Of a DNA stretch of 48,489 nt, positions 17,726 to 26,153 are shown one piece after another (within the stretch, counting starts at the first letter, position 1; every line of letters begins with the position of its first letter). The notes beneath the pieces are model-generated. The model was not told where the DNA came from and did no database searches. It saw only the letters and a program-made list of their open reading frames with translations. A program made the translations under genes and the position numbers. Source of the DNA: Ectopseudomonas chengduensis (GTDB lineage: Bacteria > Pseudomonadota > Gammaproteobacteria > Pseudomonadales > Pseudomonadaceae); assembly GCF_015712065.1 (NCBI RefSeq), contig NZ_JACFYZ010000020.1, positions 1 to 48,489 of the forward strand, read 5' to 3'.

Positions 17726-17747
17726 CTCTGTTCTTGTTAGCTTTCTG

Positions 17748-19058
17748 CTACCAGCAGATGCCTTCCTTGTTGGCCTGGGTGGCATGCGCCATGAACCCCA
17801 CGAGATCGACGATCTGTTTGTCGTCGCCGACGCTGTTCATGACCTCGGCGAAGCGCTGTTCGCCATTGCCGATGATCAGTACATCGGATTGCGAGACCAC
17901 CTCATCGAGCTCCTTGCACAGCAGCGAGGAAACGTGAGGGATCTTCGATTCGATGTATTCCTTGTTCGCGCCGAACACGCGGGCGTACTCGACGTTGCTG
18001 TCGAAAATACGCAGCTCATAGCCTTTGCCGATCAGCATTTCGGCCAGCTCGACCAGGGGGCTTTCACGCAGGTCGTCGGTGCCGGCCTTGAAGCTCAGGC
18101 CCAGCAGGCCGATGCGGCGCTTGTCGTAGTGAGTGACGATGTCGAAGGCTTTCTTCACCTGGGCGGCGTTGCTACGCATCAGCGAGCTGATCAGCGGTGT
18201 TTCCACGTCCAGGCTGCCGGCGCGGTAGGAGAGGGCGCGCACATCCTTGGGCAGGCAGGAGCCGCCGAAGGCGAAGCCGGGCTTCATGTAGTACTTGGAG
18301 AGATTGAGCTTGTGATCCTGGCAGACCACATCCATCACTTCGCGGCCGTCGACGCCGGCTGCCTTGGCGATGTTGCCGATCTCGTTGGCGAAGGTGACCT
18401 TGGCCGCGTGCCAGACGTTGCAGGTGTACTTGATCATCTCCGCCACTTCGATGGACTTGCGGATGATCGGAGCGTCCAGCTCGCTGTACAGCTCCTGCAG
18501 CAGGTCGCCGGACTGTTCGTCCAGTTCACCGATAACGGTCATGGCCGGGAAGTCGTAATCCTTGATGGCGGTGCTTTCACGGAGGAATTCCGGGTTGGTG
18601 GCCACGCCGAAATCGACACCGGCTTTCTTGCCGGACGCTGCTTCGATCAGGGGGATCACCACGTTCTTTACCGTGCCCGGCAGGACCGTACTGCGCACGA
18701 CTACGGTGTGACGTTCCTGCTTGTCGCGCAGGGCGGCACCGATCTGCTTGCATACCGATTCCATGTAGCCGAGGTCGAGGTCGCCATTGCGCTTGCTCGG
18801 CGTACCCACGGCAATGAAGGACAGCTCGCTGGCCAGTACTGCGGCGCCCACATCGGTGGTGCCACGCAGCAGGCCGGAGTTGACGCCGGCTTCGAGCAAT
18901 TCGGCGAGGCCGGGTTCGACGATGGGGGACTTGCCTTGATTGATCAGGTCGATCTTGGTTTGCGATACGTCGACGCCGATGACCTCGTGGCCGCGAGCCG
19001 ACAAGCAACCGGCGCATACGGCGCCCACATAACCCAATCCAAAGATGCTGATTCGCAT
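17748..19058 (-). CDS. algD: GDP-mannose 6-dehydrogenase AlgD
   Basis: A 436-residue enzyme, exactly the P. aeruginosa length, that oxidises GDP-mannose twice with NAD to GDP-mannuronate, the committed step of alginate synthesis. An N-terminal Rossmann fold opens FGLGYVGAVCAG (6-17), and the catalytic Cys268 lies in FAFGGSCLPKDV. The start is ATG 19058, preceded by GAGAGGGATCT; an upstream in-frame ATG at 19073 would place five extra residues over this ribosome-binding site. First gene of the operon, with an 800-bp upstream region. Confidence 0.97.
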   Translation of the reverse strand: MRISIFGLGYVGAVCAGCLSARGHEVIGVDVSQTKIDLINQGKSPIVEPGLAELLEAGVNSGLLRGTTDVGAAVLASELSFIAVGTPSKRNGDLDLGYMESVCKQIGAALRDKQERHTVVVRSTVLPGTVKNVVIPLIEAASGKKAGVDFGVATNPEFLRESTAIKDYDFPAMTVIGELDEQSGDLLQELYSELDAPIIRKSIEVAEMIKYTCNVWHAAKVTFANEIGNIAKAAGVDGREVMDVVCQDHKLNLSKYYMKPGFAFGGSCLPKDVRALSYRAGSLDVETPLISSLMRSNAAQVKKAFDIVTHYDKRRIGLLGLSFKAGTDDLRESPLVELAEMLIGKGYELRIFDSNVEYARVFGANKEYIESKIPHVSSLLCKELDEVVSQSDVLIIGNGEQRFAEVMNSVGDDKQIVDLVGFMAHATQANKEGICW

Positions 19059-19294
19059 AGATCCCTCTCTCATATAATTGAGCTGGCCGATTTGAACTGG
19101 CCAACATCCGTGTTCATTAAGTACGCCACTAAGATTGCGTAATGGTTACTGCAATCGAATGGCGTGCTCGAATTGGCGCGGATACTAAGTTGGCTGTTTT
19201 GGCATTTCAAGCAAAACGTGAACCAAAAGTTATGAATTGTGTATCGCTCACTTCCTTTAATATTTTTTCTAGTTAAAACAGTTACTTATAATTG

Positions 19295-19360
19295 CTATTT
19301 TTTAGGCGCCAAAAAATAGTTGCAGCTTTTTTGTGTGTTATTTTTATGGCGCCATAAAAA
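19295..19360. promoter_or_regulatory. paired GGCGCC palindromes upstream of algD
   Basis: Two AT-flanked palindromes centred on GGCGCC, 43 bp apart. The distal one (19341-19360) is the perfect 20-mer TTTTTATGGCGCCATAAAAA. The proximal one (19295-19319) is CTATTTTTT, A, GGCGCC, then the near-complement AAAAAATAG. They lie in an AT-rich island (about 19180-19400) that contrasts with the GC-rich genome, 240-300 bp before the algD ATG. The spacing of about four helical turns fits a pair of operators for one dimeric regulator. I do not recognise the site; it is not the AlgR, AlgB or AmrZ consensus as I know them. Confidence 0.6.
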
Positions 19361-19389
19361 CATTATCTTTTGTGCTTAGTTGTATGGCA

Positions 19390-19416
19390 CTGGAGTAAGA
19401 CCCTGCTCGTAAGTTG
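19390..19416 (-). promoter_or_regulatory. candidate AlgU-type algD promoter
   Basis: On the minus strand CAACTT (19416-19411) is followed after 16 bp by TCCAG (19394-19390), close to the AlgU/sigma-E pattern GAACTT-N16/17-TCtgA. The predicted leader is about 325 nt, similar to the long algD leader known in P. aeruginosa. A weaker alternative is TAACTT near 19227-19232. Assignment is by eye only. Confidence 0.35.
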
Positions 19417-19597
19417 TGCATAAGAGCGCTGTGCTGTTCTCAACGTCACGAGAGAGGGTGCTGATCAGCCGTCATGCGAGCGTGCTGGGGGATTTCGGGC
19501 GGGGGCGAGAGCTGCCAGGGAAGTGTCTTCGCTCTGTGAAATATGCCGCGCAATTGGGGCTTGGCACATTGCCATTGCCTGGACTACTCTCCGGTTA

Positions 19598-19656
19598 CCG
19601 GGCTAACGAAGTGGCCAACAGGCAGGATGCCGACCCCATACACTTCGTTAGCTCGG
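19598..19656. repeat. inverted repeat upstream of algD
   Basis: Exact 12-bp arms GCTAACGAAGTG (19602-19613) and CACTTCGTTAGC (19641-19652) around a 27-nt spacer. Between this repeat and the candidate algD promoter (about 19420-19597) no gene, hairpin or known site was recognised. It could be an operator, an RNA hairpin in an unannotated transcript or a REP-like remnant. Confidence 0.5.
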
Positions 19657-19699
19657 TGTTTCTTCCTTGCGCTGGCCAATGCCAAGCGAGTGGAAAAGC

Positions 19700-19722
19700 A
19701 AAGCCCTCCGAGAGAGGGCTTT
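19700..19722 (-). terminator. intrinsic terminator of the efflux operon
   Basis: A 9-bp stem AAAGCCCTC/GAGGGCTTT with a 5-nt loop. On the minus strand it continues as GCTTTTCC. It lies 140 nt after the RND pump gene and would stop its transcripts before the algD control region. Confidence 0.65.
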
Positions 19723-19862
19723 GTCGTTTCTGCAAGACGCCTTGCGCGTCTGCTGTCTGTTAAAAGCATCCCTGCTGCCTTTCCATTCCCGCCCTAAGCA
19801 TCGTTGCTGGTTAGCCTAGGCGATATCTGGCGTTTTGCCATGTATTCCTGGGCGGTTCGGCG

Positions 19863-22800
19863 TCAGCTGGTGCGCTGCACCTGCGCCCTGTCGGGTTTGG
19901 CGGCGATCAGATGCTCCGGCAGGTCGAGCAGGTCGGTGTCGTAGGTCTCCAGCGGCGGCGGACGCCGCTCGAAGCGGGCACCGAGTACCAGCAGGCAAGG
20001 GGTGAGCAGCAGGGTCAGCACGGTGGCGAAGGCCAGGCCGCCAGCGATGGCGCTCGACAGTTGCGTCCACCACTGCGTCGAGGGGGCGCCGAAGCCGAGG
20101 CTCGGGGTCACCAGGTCGACGTTGATGCTGAGCACCATGGGCATCAGCCCGAGGATGGTGGTCACTGCGGTGAGCAGCACCGGACGCAGGCGCAGGCTAC
20201 CGGTTTCCAGCGCCGCTTCACGCGGTTCCAGGCCCTGGCGGCGCAACTGGTTGTAGGTGTCGATCAGGATGATGTTGTTGTTCACCACAATGCCGGCCAG
20301 GGCGATCAGGCCCATGCCGACCATGACGATGCCGAACGACTGGCCATTGACCAGCAGGCCCATCAGCACGCCGGCAGTGGAGAGGACGATGGCTGACAGC
20401 ACCAGTGCCGCCTGGTAGAGGCTGTTGAACTGGGTCACCAGGATGATCGCCATGAGGAAAATGGCGACGACGAAGGCGGTCATCAGGAAGGTGGCCGCCT
20501 CGCGTTGGTCGGCATCCTCGCCGGCGAACTTCACCTTGACCTCGGCCGGTACATCGCCGAGCGCTTCGCGCAACGTCTTGAGGCGTTCGTCCAGGCGCGC
20601 ACCTTCGGCCAGGTCGGCCTGCAGGGTGATGGTACGGTCACCATCGACGCGGCGCAGGGTGCCGACCTTGGGCGCAGGCTGCAGGTCGACGAAGTTGCTC
20701 AGCGGTACCTGGCCGGCCGCTGTGTTGAGCGTCAGGCGGCCGAGTTGGTCGAGCGAGCGCCAGTTACCGGGCAGGCGCACACGGATGTCCACTTCGTCGG
20801 TGGCATCCTCGGGGCGGTAGGTCGCCAGTTTCAGGCCGTTGGTGATCATCTGCACCGCGTTGCCGACGCTGAGTACATCCGCGCCGAAGCGCGCGGCGGC
20901 CTCGCGGTCGACCTTGATCCGCCATTCGATGCCGGGCAGGGCGCGGTCGTCCTCGATATCGGCGAAGCCGCCGAGCCGCGTCATTTCCCCGCGGATACGC
21001 TCGACCCACTGCTCGCCCAGTGCCGGGTCCAGCGAGCTGATCTGCAGTTTCACCGGCTTGCCGTCGGTGGGGCCCTGTTCCTGCTTGCGGAACTCCAGCA
21101 CCACGCCGGGAATACCGGCGGTGCGCTGGCTCATTTCGGCGAGGATGTCCTTGGCCGGGCGGCGCTGGTGCCAGTCGACGAACTGGAATTGCAGGGTGCC
21201 GATCACGTCGGCGCCGAGCTGGCCTTGCTGGCCTTCCGGCTGGGCCAGGGAGCGCGCATACAGCGCCTTGACCTCACGCATGCCGATCACCTGCTTTTCC
21301 ACCTGCTGGAGCAGGGCGTCCTTCTCCTGCACCGACAGATCGCCGCGTGCGCGCAGCCAGATCTGCGCGCTTTCCGGCTCGACGTCGGGGAAGAACTCCA
21401 CACCATGGTTGAAACGGCCGTAGCTGACGTAGATCAGCGCGATCAGCGCCAGCATGCCAAGCAGGGTCAGGCCTGGGCGCTTGAGCAGCGTCGCCAGCAG
21501 ATTGCGATAGGCGTTGCCGGCGCGGTTGGCACTGGGGGCTTGTGGGCGTGCCTGGCCGCCGGTGACGGCGCCGAGCACCGGCAGAAATATCAGGGCCATG
21601 GCCAGCGAGGCCAGCAGGCAGAGGATCACCGTGGCCGGCAGGTACTTCATGAACTGGCCGACCACGCCGGGCCAGAACAGCAGCGGCAGGAACACCACCA
21701 GGGTGGTGGCGGTGGAGGCGATCACCGGCCAGGCCATCCGCGTGGCGGCGTTGGCCCAGGCCTGGCGGGGTGTCTGGCCCTGATGCAGGTAGCGGTCGGC
21801 CAGCTCGGAGACGACGATGGCGCCGTCGACCAGCATGCCGGCCACCAGGATCAGACTGAACAGCACGACGATATTGAGGGTGAAGCCGAGCATCCAGATC
21901 AGCAGGATGCCGCTGAGGAAGGCGCCGGGAATGGTCAGACCGACCAGCAGCGCCGAACGCATGCCCATGCTCGCCACCACCAGGATCAGCACCAGGACGA
22001 TGGCGGTGAGCACGTTGTTGAGCAGGTCGCCGAGCATGCTCTGCACTTCCTGCGACTGATCCATGATGTAGCTGACTTCAACACCCGGCGGCAGCAGGGG
22101 TTTGGCCTGCTCCATCAGTGCCTTGACCTGGTCGATGGTCTCGATGATGTTGGCGCCGCTGCGCTTGGCCACTTCCAGCACGATGGCCGGCTGGCCGTTG
22201 ATGCGGGCGAAGCCGGTCGGGTCCTTGAAGGTGCGGCGAATGGTGGCGACGTCGGCGAAGGTGACCACGCTGTCGCCGACCACCTTGATCGGCATGCGCA
22301 TCACGTCTTCGAGGTCTTCGATGACGCCGGGCACCTTCATGCTCATGCGGCCTGCGCCGGTATCCAGGCTGCCGGCAGCGACCAGGCGGTTGTTGCGGCT
22401 GACCAGGTTGAACAGCTCGTTGTAATCGATGCCGTAACTGTCGAGTACCTGCGGATCGACGACGATTTCCAGCAGGTCTTCACGGTCACCGCCGATCTCC
22501 ACCGACAGCACTTCGGCGATGCCTTCGATGTTCTCCTTCAGGCGCCGGGCGATATACACCAGCTCGGTCTCGGCAATCGGCCCGGACAGCCCCACCGACA
22601 AGACCGGGAACAGCGCCACGTTGACTTCGTTAACGGTCGGCTCGTCGGCCTCTTCAGGCAGCTTGCTGCGCGCGGTATCGACCTTCTCGCGCACGTCGGC
22701 CAGCGCCACCTTGGCGTCGAAGCCGGCATCGAACTCCAAGGTCACCGAGGCGTGCCCTTCGCTGGATACCGAGCGCATTTCCTTGACGCCCTCGAGACTG

Positions 22801-23018
22801 CGCAGCTCCTGCTCCAGTGGGCGCACCAGCAGGCGTTCGCCATCTTCCGGGCTGATGCCTTCGAGGGTCACCGAAACATAGATGATGGGAATGACCACGT
22901 CCGGGTTGGATTCCTTGGGCATGGCGATGTAGGCCACCAGCCCGCCGCAGAGCAGGAACAGCAGGACCAGGATGGTGGTGCGGCTACGGTCGAGTGCGGC
23001 AGCGATCAGTGCGTGCAT
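19863..23018 (-). CDS. RND efflux permease (HAE1-type)
   Basis: A 1051-residue inner-membrane proton-driven pump: N-terminal helix (about 13-31), first periplasmic loop (32-335), a TM2-6 block (336-470), second periplasmic loop and a C-terminal TM block (about 870-1010), the standard 12-helix RND plan. In TM4 the usual Asp-Asp pair of AcrB is Asp398-Gly399 in AGMLVDGAIVV, and TM10 reads GIVVNNNIILID. This subgroup is distinct from MexB/AcrB, so substrates cannot be named. It starts 1 nt after the MFP stop. No outer-membrane channel gene is adjacent, so it would borrow one. Confidence 0.9.
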   Translation of the reverse strand: MHALIAAALDRSRTTILVLLFLLCGGLVAYIAMPKESNPDVVIPIIYVSVTLEGISPEDGERLLVRPLEQELRSLEGVKEMRSVSSEGHASVTLEFDAGFDAKVALADVREKVDTARSKLPEEADEPTVNEVNVALFPVLSVGLSGPIAETELVYIARRLKENIEGIAEVLSVEIGGDREDLLEIVVDPQVLDSYGIDYNELFNLVSRNNRLVAAGSLDTGAGRMSMKVPGVIEDLEDVMRMPIKVVGDSVVTFADVATIRRTFKDPTGFARINGQPAIVLEVAKRSGANIIETIDQVKALMEQAKPLLPPGVEVSYIMDQSQEVQSMLGDLLNNVLTAIVLVLILVVASMGMRSALLVGLTIPGAFLSGILLIWMLGFTLNIVVLFSLILVAGMLVDGAIVVSELADRYLHQGQTPRQAWANAATRMAWPVIASTATTLVVFLPLLFWPGVVGQFMKYLPATVILCLLASLAMALIFLPVLGAVTGGQARPQAPSANRAGNAYRNLLATLLKRPGLTLLGMLALIALIYVSYGRFNHGVEFFPDVEPESAQIWLRARGDLSVQEKDALLQQVEKQVIGMREVKALYARSLAQPEGQQGQLGADVIGTLQFQFVDWHQRRPAKDILAEMSQRTAGIPGVVLEFRKQEQGPTDGKPVKLQISSLDPALGEQWVERIRGEMTRLGGFADIEDDRALPGIEWRIKVDREAAARFGADVLSVGNAVQMITNGLKLATYRPEDATDEVDIRVRLPGNWRSLDQLGRLTLNTAAGQVPLSNFVDLQPAPKVGTLRRVDGDRTITLQADLAEGARLDERLKTLREALGDVPAEVKVKFAGEDADQREAATFLMTAFVVAIFLMAIILVTQFNSLYQAALVLSAIVLSTAGVLMGLLVNGQSFGIVMVGMGLIALAGIVVNNNIILIDTYNQLRRQGLEPREAALETGSLRLRPVLLTAVTTILGLMPMVLSINVDLVTPSLGFGAPSTQWWTQLSSAIAGGLAFATVLTLLLTPCLLVLGARFERRPPPLETYDTDLLDLPEHLIAAKPDRAQVQRTS

Positions 23019-23019
23019 C

Positions 23020-24102
23020 TCAACTGCCCTCGGCCGCGAGTTGCGTGCGTACCTGCTGACCGGGCTGGACGAAGCCCTGGCCGAGGGTGATCAACGCTAC
23101 CTTCGGCGGCAGGCCGCTGACCCAGGCGCCCTGATTGTCGACGCTGATCAGTTGCACCGGGGTGAACTCCACGCGCTGCGCGTCATTGACCCACTTGACG
23201 CCGTGGCGGCCGGTTTCGTCCAGGCTGAGCAGGGCAGGGGACAGGCGATGGGCCATGGCTTCGCCGGTCTGGATGTGCAGGGTGGCGCTGGCGCCGGCCA
23301 GGCGCAGGCCGTCCGGGTTGTCCACCTTGACCTCGATGCGGAAGCTGCGCGAGCCGGGGTCCGCGGCCGCGGCGATAAAGTGCAGCTCGCCTTGCAGCGT
23401 GCGGCCGTCGAGCAGTTCAACTTTTACCGGTTGGCCCAGTTCGAGCTGGGTGACCTGCTGCTGGGCGATCTGCGCGCTGACCTTGAGGCGGTCGATATCC
23501 ACCAGGGTCAGCAGGCTCTGGCCGGGCTGGACGAAATCACCCAGTTCGACCATGCGCTGGTCATAGATACCGGCAAATGGCGCCTTGATCTTGGTGTTGC
23601 GCTGCTGCAGGCGGGCGCTGTCGAGTTCGGCGCGGGCCTTGGCCAGTTCGCTCTCCAGGCGCATCAGCTCGTTGGCGGAAACCAGGCTGCGCTCGCGCAG
23701 GCGCTTGGCGGCGGTGACGTCGCTCTGACGCTGGCGCACATCGGCCTCGCTGCGCGCGACCTGAGCCGGGCGGTCGTCAGGCGAAATGCTCAGCAGCAAC
23801 TGATCGGCCGCGACGCGGTTGCCCTTGTCCTGGTCCAGGTTCTGCACGCTGCCACTGACCTGGGCGCGCAGTTCCACACGGCGCCAGGCTTCGATCTGCC
23901 CCTGCACCACATGCTGGCGTTGCATGGGTTGGGCTTCCAGCCATTGAATTTCGACGCGCGCCAGATCATTGGTGGTGGCGGGTTGGTCTGGCTCGACATC
24001 GTCGCGAGCGACGAAACGCTCGCCGCTGAACAGCCAGGCCAGCAGCAGGACGGCGATGACGATGGCGATGATCCAGGGACGCTTGCTGAGTTGGGCGAAC
24101 AT
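23020..24102 (-). CDS. RND periplasmic adaptor (membrane fusion protein)
   Basis: A 360-residue adaptor anchored by an N-terminal helix (about 10-26) instead of a lipid. It shows a biotinyl-lipoyl-like segment, an alpha-helical hairpin rich in Ala/Arg/Glu (about residues 115-165) and beta-barrel and membrane-proximal domains (from about 185). It links the pump to an outer-membrane channel. Its ATG lies 6 nt after the tetR stop, so the three genes form one operon with the regulator first. Confidence 0.88.
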   Translation of the reverse strand: MFAQLSKRPWIIAIVIAVLLLAWLFSGERFVARDDVEPDQPATTNDLARVEIQWLEAQPMQRQHVVQGQIEAWRRVELRAQVSGSVQNLDQDKGNRVAADQLLLSISPDDRPAQVARSEADVRQRQSDVTAAKRLRERSLVSANELMRLESELAKARAELDSARLQQRNTKIKAPFAGIYDQRMVELGDFVQPGQSLLTLVDIDRLKVSAQIAQQQVTQLELGQPVKVELLDGRTLQGELHFIAAAADPGSRSFRIEVKVDNPDGLRLAGASATLHIQTGEAMAHRLSPALLSLDETGRHGVKWVNDAQRVEFTPVQLISVDNQGAWVSGLPPKVALITLGQGFVQPGQQVRTQLAAEGS

Positions 24103-24108
24103 GTGGGT

Positions 24109-24765
24109 TTACTCGCTGAGTACAGGCGCTGCGTGCAGCGCGGCGGCCTGGCCTTGCAGGCCGGCAATGATGAAATCGGTGACGCGCTGGAAATAGGCGT
24201 CCAGCTCGATGGGTTCGGCCCAATGGGCGAAGCCGCCGGAGGCGATGCGGGCCATCACGCCGTTGACGCAAGCCTCCACACCCCACAGCAGGCGTTGGCA
24301 ATCAGTGGGGGAGAGTTGCAGTTCGCTGAAGCTGCCTTGCAGCAGTTGGTTGAACAGCGCCATGTACTGACCTTCCAGCTCGAGGAACTGTTCACGGTAG
24401 GGCGCGTCCAGGCGTTCCTGGAAAGCGGGGCGGTCGCACAGCAGGCAGAGTTGGGCTTGCAGTGGGTCGGCCAGCAGTTGTTCGAAGGCGCGACGAATCA
24501 CATGGCGCATGGCTTCGCGAGGCGGAGCCTGGTTTGCGGTCTCACGCAGTTCGCTCAGATGCTGGCGCGAGCAGTCCAGCACCAGGCGCGCGTAGAGCGC
24601 CTCCTTGCTGGAAAAGTGCTTGTACACCGTGCCCTTGCCGATGCCGGCGTGACGCGCCACTTCGGCAATGGTGACGCGATCCCAGGATTGCTCCTGAAAC
24701 AGCTGGCGAGCGGATTGCAGCAGGGCGTTTTCCCGTTGCTGGAAGAGTTGATCCTGATAGCGCAT
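24109..24765 (-). CDS. TetR-family repressor of the efflux operon
   Basis: A 218-residue regulator. The N-terminal HTH reads VTIAEVARHAGIGKGTVYKHF (about residues 31-51), typical of TetR proteins. The C-terminal ligand domain contains LCDRPAFQERLDAP and is helical throughout. It leads the operon and likely represses itself and the pump by binding the palindrome 20 bp upstream of its start codon. The ligand is unknown. Confidence 0.9.
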   Translation of the reverse strand: MRYQDQLFQQRENALLQSARQLFQEQSWDRVTIAEVARHAGIGKGTVYKHFSSKEALYARLVLDCSRQHLSELRETANQAPPREAMRHVIRRAFEQLLADPLQAQLCLLCDRPAFQERLDAPYREQFLELEGQYMALFNQLLQGSFSELQLSPTDCQRLLWGVEACVNGVMARIASGGFAHWAEPIELDAYFQRVTDFIIAGLQGQAAALHAAPVLSE

Positions 24766-24784
24766 GGGCTTTCCGCGAAGAGTT

Positions 24785-24817
24785 GTGACCGGTGGTCATG
24801 CTATGACTGTTGGTCAC
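24785..24817. promoter_or_regulatory. likely TetR operator
   Basis: Imperfect palindrome of 15-bp arms around GCT. The left arm is GTGACCGGTGGTCAT; the right arm, read as its complement, is GTGACCAACAGTCAT (11 of 15 match). Its position 20 bp before the tetR start fits autorepression. Confidence 0.6.
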
Positions 24818-24875
24818 GATGCGGCAAGGCGGGAGTTGTAACAAGGCAATTGGCGGGTAGCCGTTCACTGCCTCA

Positions 24876-25030
24876 TTCGCCGCGAGGCGGGGCTCCCACA
24901 AGGATGTAGGAGCCCCGCCCCGGGGCGAAGCTTCTAACCCACCAGGCGAAACGCGTTGCACCGATGGCGGGTTACGCCGCAACAGACATTGCGGGGGTAA
25001 TTGCGGAAGGTGGCAGGCGGCTAACCCGCC
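24876..25030. repeat. two REP-type hairpins
   Basis: The first (24876-24931) pairs GAGGCGGGGCTCC with GGAGCCCCGCCCC, flanked by TTCGCC/GGGCGAA. The second has arms GGCGGGTTACGCCG (24966-24979) and CGGCTAACCCGCC (25018-25030). Both look like Pseudomonas REP/BIME elements and fill the gap between the tetR operator and the end of metR. No gene is seen here. Confidence 0.7.
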
Positions 25031-25067
25031 CTACGACATGCTCGATCCTTGCCCCATGAGGCGACGC

Positions 25068-25985
25068 TCAACGCGCCACGCTGACGCCTTCGAGGCTGGC
25101 GAAAGAGGTGTCCTTGGCGGTGAGCAGGAAGTCACGCATGAACGGTGCGTCGAGCATGTCGGTGCGAATCGCCGCGTAGAGCGTGGCGAACAGCCCTTTT
25201 TCGCCCAGGCGCTTGGCGCTGACGTAGCCGCGCGAGCTGTACTCGTGCAGCGCCCAGTTGGGCAGGCCGCACACGCCACGGCCGCTGGCCACCAGTTGCA
25301 TCATCATCACTGTCAGTTCGGAGGTGCGCACCTGAGCCGGCTCGATATCGTTGGGTTCGAGAAAGCGCGTGAAGATGTCCAGGCGGTCGCGTTCCACCGG
25401 GTAGGTGATCAGGGTTTCCGAGGCCAGGTCCTGAGGCTGGATGTAGGCCTTGTGCGCCAGGCGGTGCTGATTGGCCACGGCGAGCATGGCCTCGTAGGTG
25501 AACAGTGGCACGTAGGTGATGCCGGCCAGCTCGATGGGGTCCGAAGTCACCACCAAGTCCAGATCGCCCCGGGCCAGGGCCGGCAGCGGGGCGAAGGAGA
25601 AGCCCGAGGCCAGGTCCAGTTCCACTTCCGGCCAGGCATCGCGGAACTGGTCGATGGTCGGCATCAGCCACTGGAAGCAGCTGTGGCATTCGATGGCCAT
25701 GTGCAAGCGGCCAGCGGTGCCACCGGCCAGGCGCGCCAAATCACGCTCGGCGCCGCGCAGAAGGGGCAGGGTGGCGTCGGCCAGTTGCAGCAGACGCAGG
25801 CCGGCGCTGGTGAAGCGCACCGGCTTGGTCTTGCGCACGAACAGCTGCAGGCCGAGGCGCTCTTCCAGCTCTTTGAACTGGTGCGAAAGGGCCGACTGGG
25901 TCAGGTGCAGGCGTTCGGCGGCCTCCACCAGGCTGTCGGTTTCGCGCAGGGCGTGCAGGGTTTTCAGGTGGCGTAGCTCGAGCAT
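25068..25985 (-). CDS. metR: LysR-type methionine regulator MetR
   Basis: A 305-residue LysR-type activator. The HTH covers about residues 20-40 (VEAAERLHLTQSALSHQFKE) and the N-terminus MLELRHLKTLHAL is characteristic of MetR. The C-terminal periplasmic-binding-like domain senses homocysteine in other bacteria. The start at ATG 25985 is chosen from family alignment; an ATG at 26009 would add eight atypical residues. It is divergent from metE with MetR-box sequence between them, the classic arrangement. Confidence 0.93.
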   Translation of the reverse strand: MLELRHLKTLHALRETDSLVEAAERLHLTQSALSHQFKELEERLGLQLFVRKTKPVRFTSAGLRLLQLADATLPLLRGAERDLARLAGGTAGRLHMAIECHSCFQWLMPTIDQFRDAWPEVELDLASGFSFAPLPALARGDLDLVVTSDPIELAGITYVPLFTYEAMLAVANQHRLAHKAYIQPQDLASETLITYPVERDRLDIFTRFLEPNDIEPAQVRTSELTVMMMQLVASGRGVCGLPNWALHEYSSRGYVSAKRLGEKGLFATLYAAIRTDMLDAPFMRDFLLTAKDTSFASLEGVSVAR

Positions 25986-26009
25986 GGCGGGTCTCTGCGA
26001 GGGTTTCAC

Positions 26010-26043
26010 TCATCCAATGCCAGCGCTGGATGAAAATGGTTCA
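26010..26043. promoter_or_regulatory. MetR box in metR-metE intergenic region
   Basis: TGAAAATGGTTCA at 26031-26043 fits the MetR consensus TGAA-N5-TTCA exactly. An overlapping inverted repeat TCATCCA/TGGATGA (26010-26016, 26027-26033) may be a second half-site. Probable role: metE activation and metR autorepression. Confidence 0.8.
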
Positions 26044-26153
26044 TACAGCCTACATGAGTAAATCTTTAGATCAAGACGAAAATCTTGAGTTTGTCTCACT
26101 CGGTGTCGATGCCGAGAATGGCGCCATCTCGATTGATTCTGGAGTTTCACGAC

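Noticed and set aside
19416..19763. 115-codon plus-strand frame in the algD upstream region
   Set aside because: It runs through the inverted repeat and the efflux terminator and looks like chance.
20505..23090. 861-codon plus-strand frame opposite the RND pump
   Set aside because: Antisense shadow of a high-GC gene; His/Gln/Val-rich composition is typical of a complement reading.
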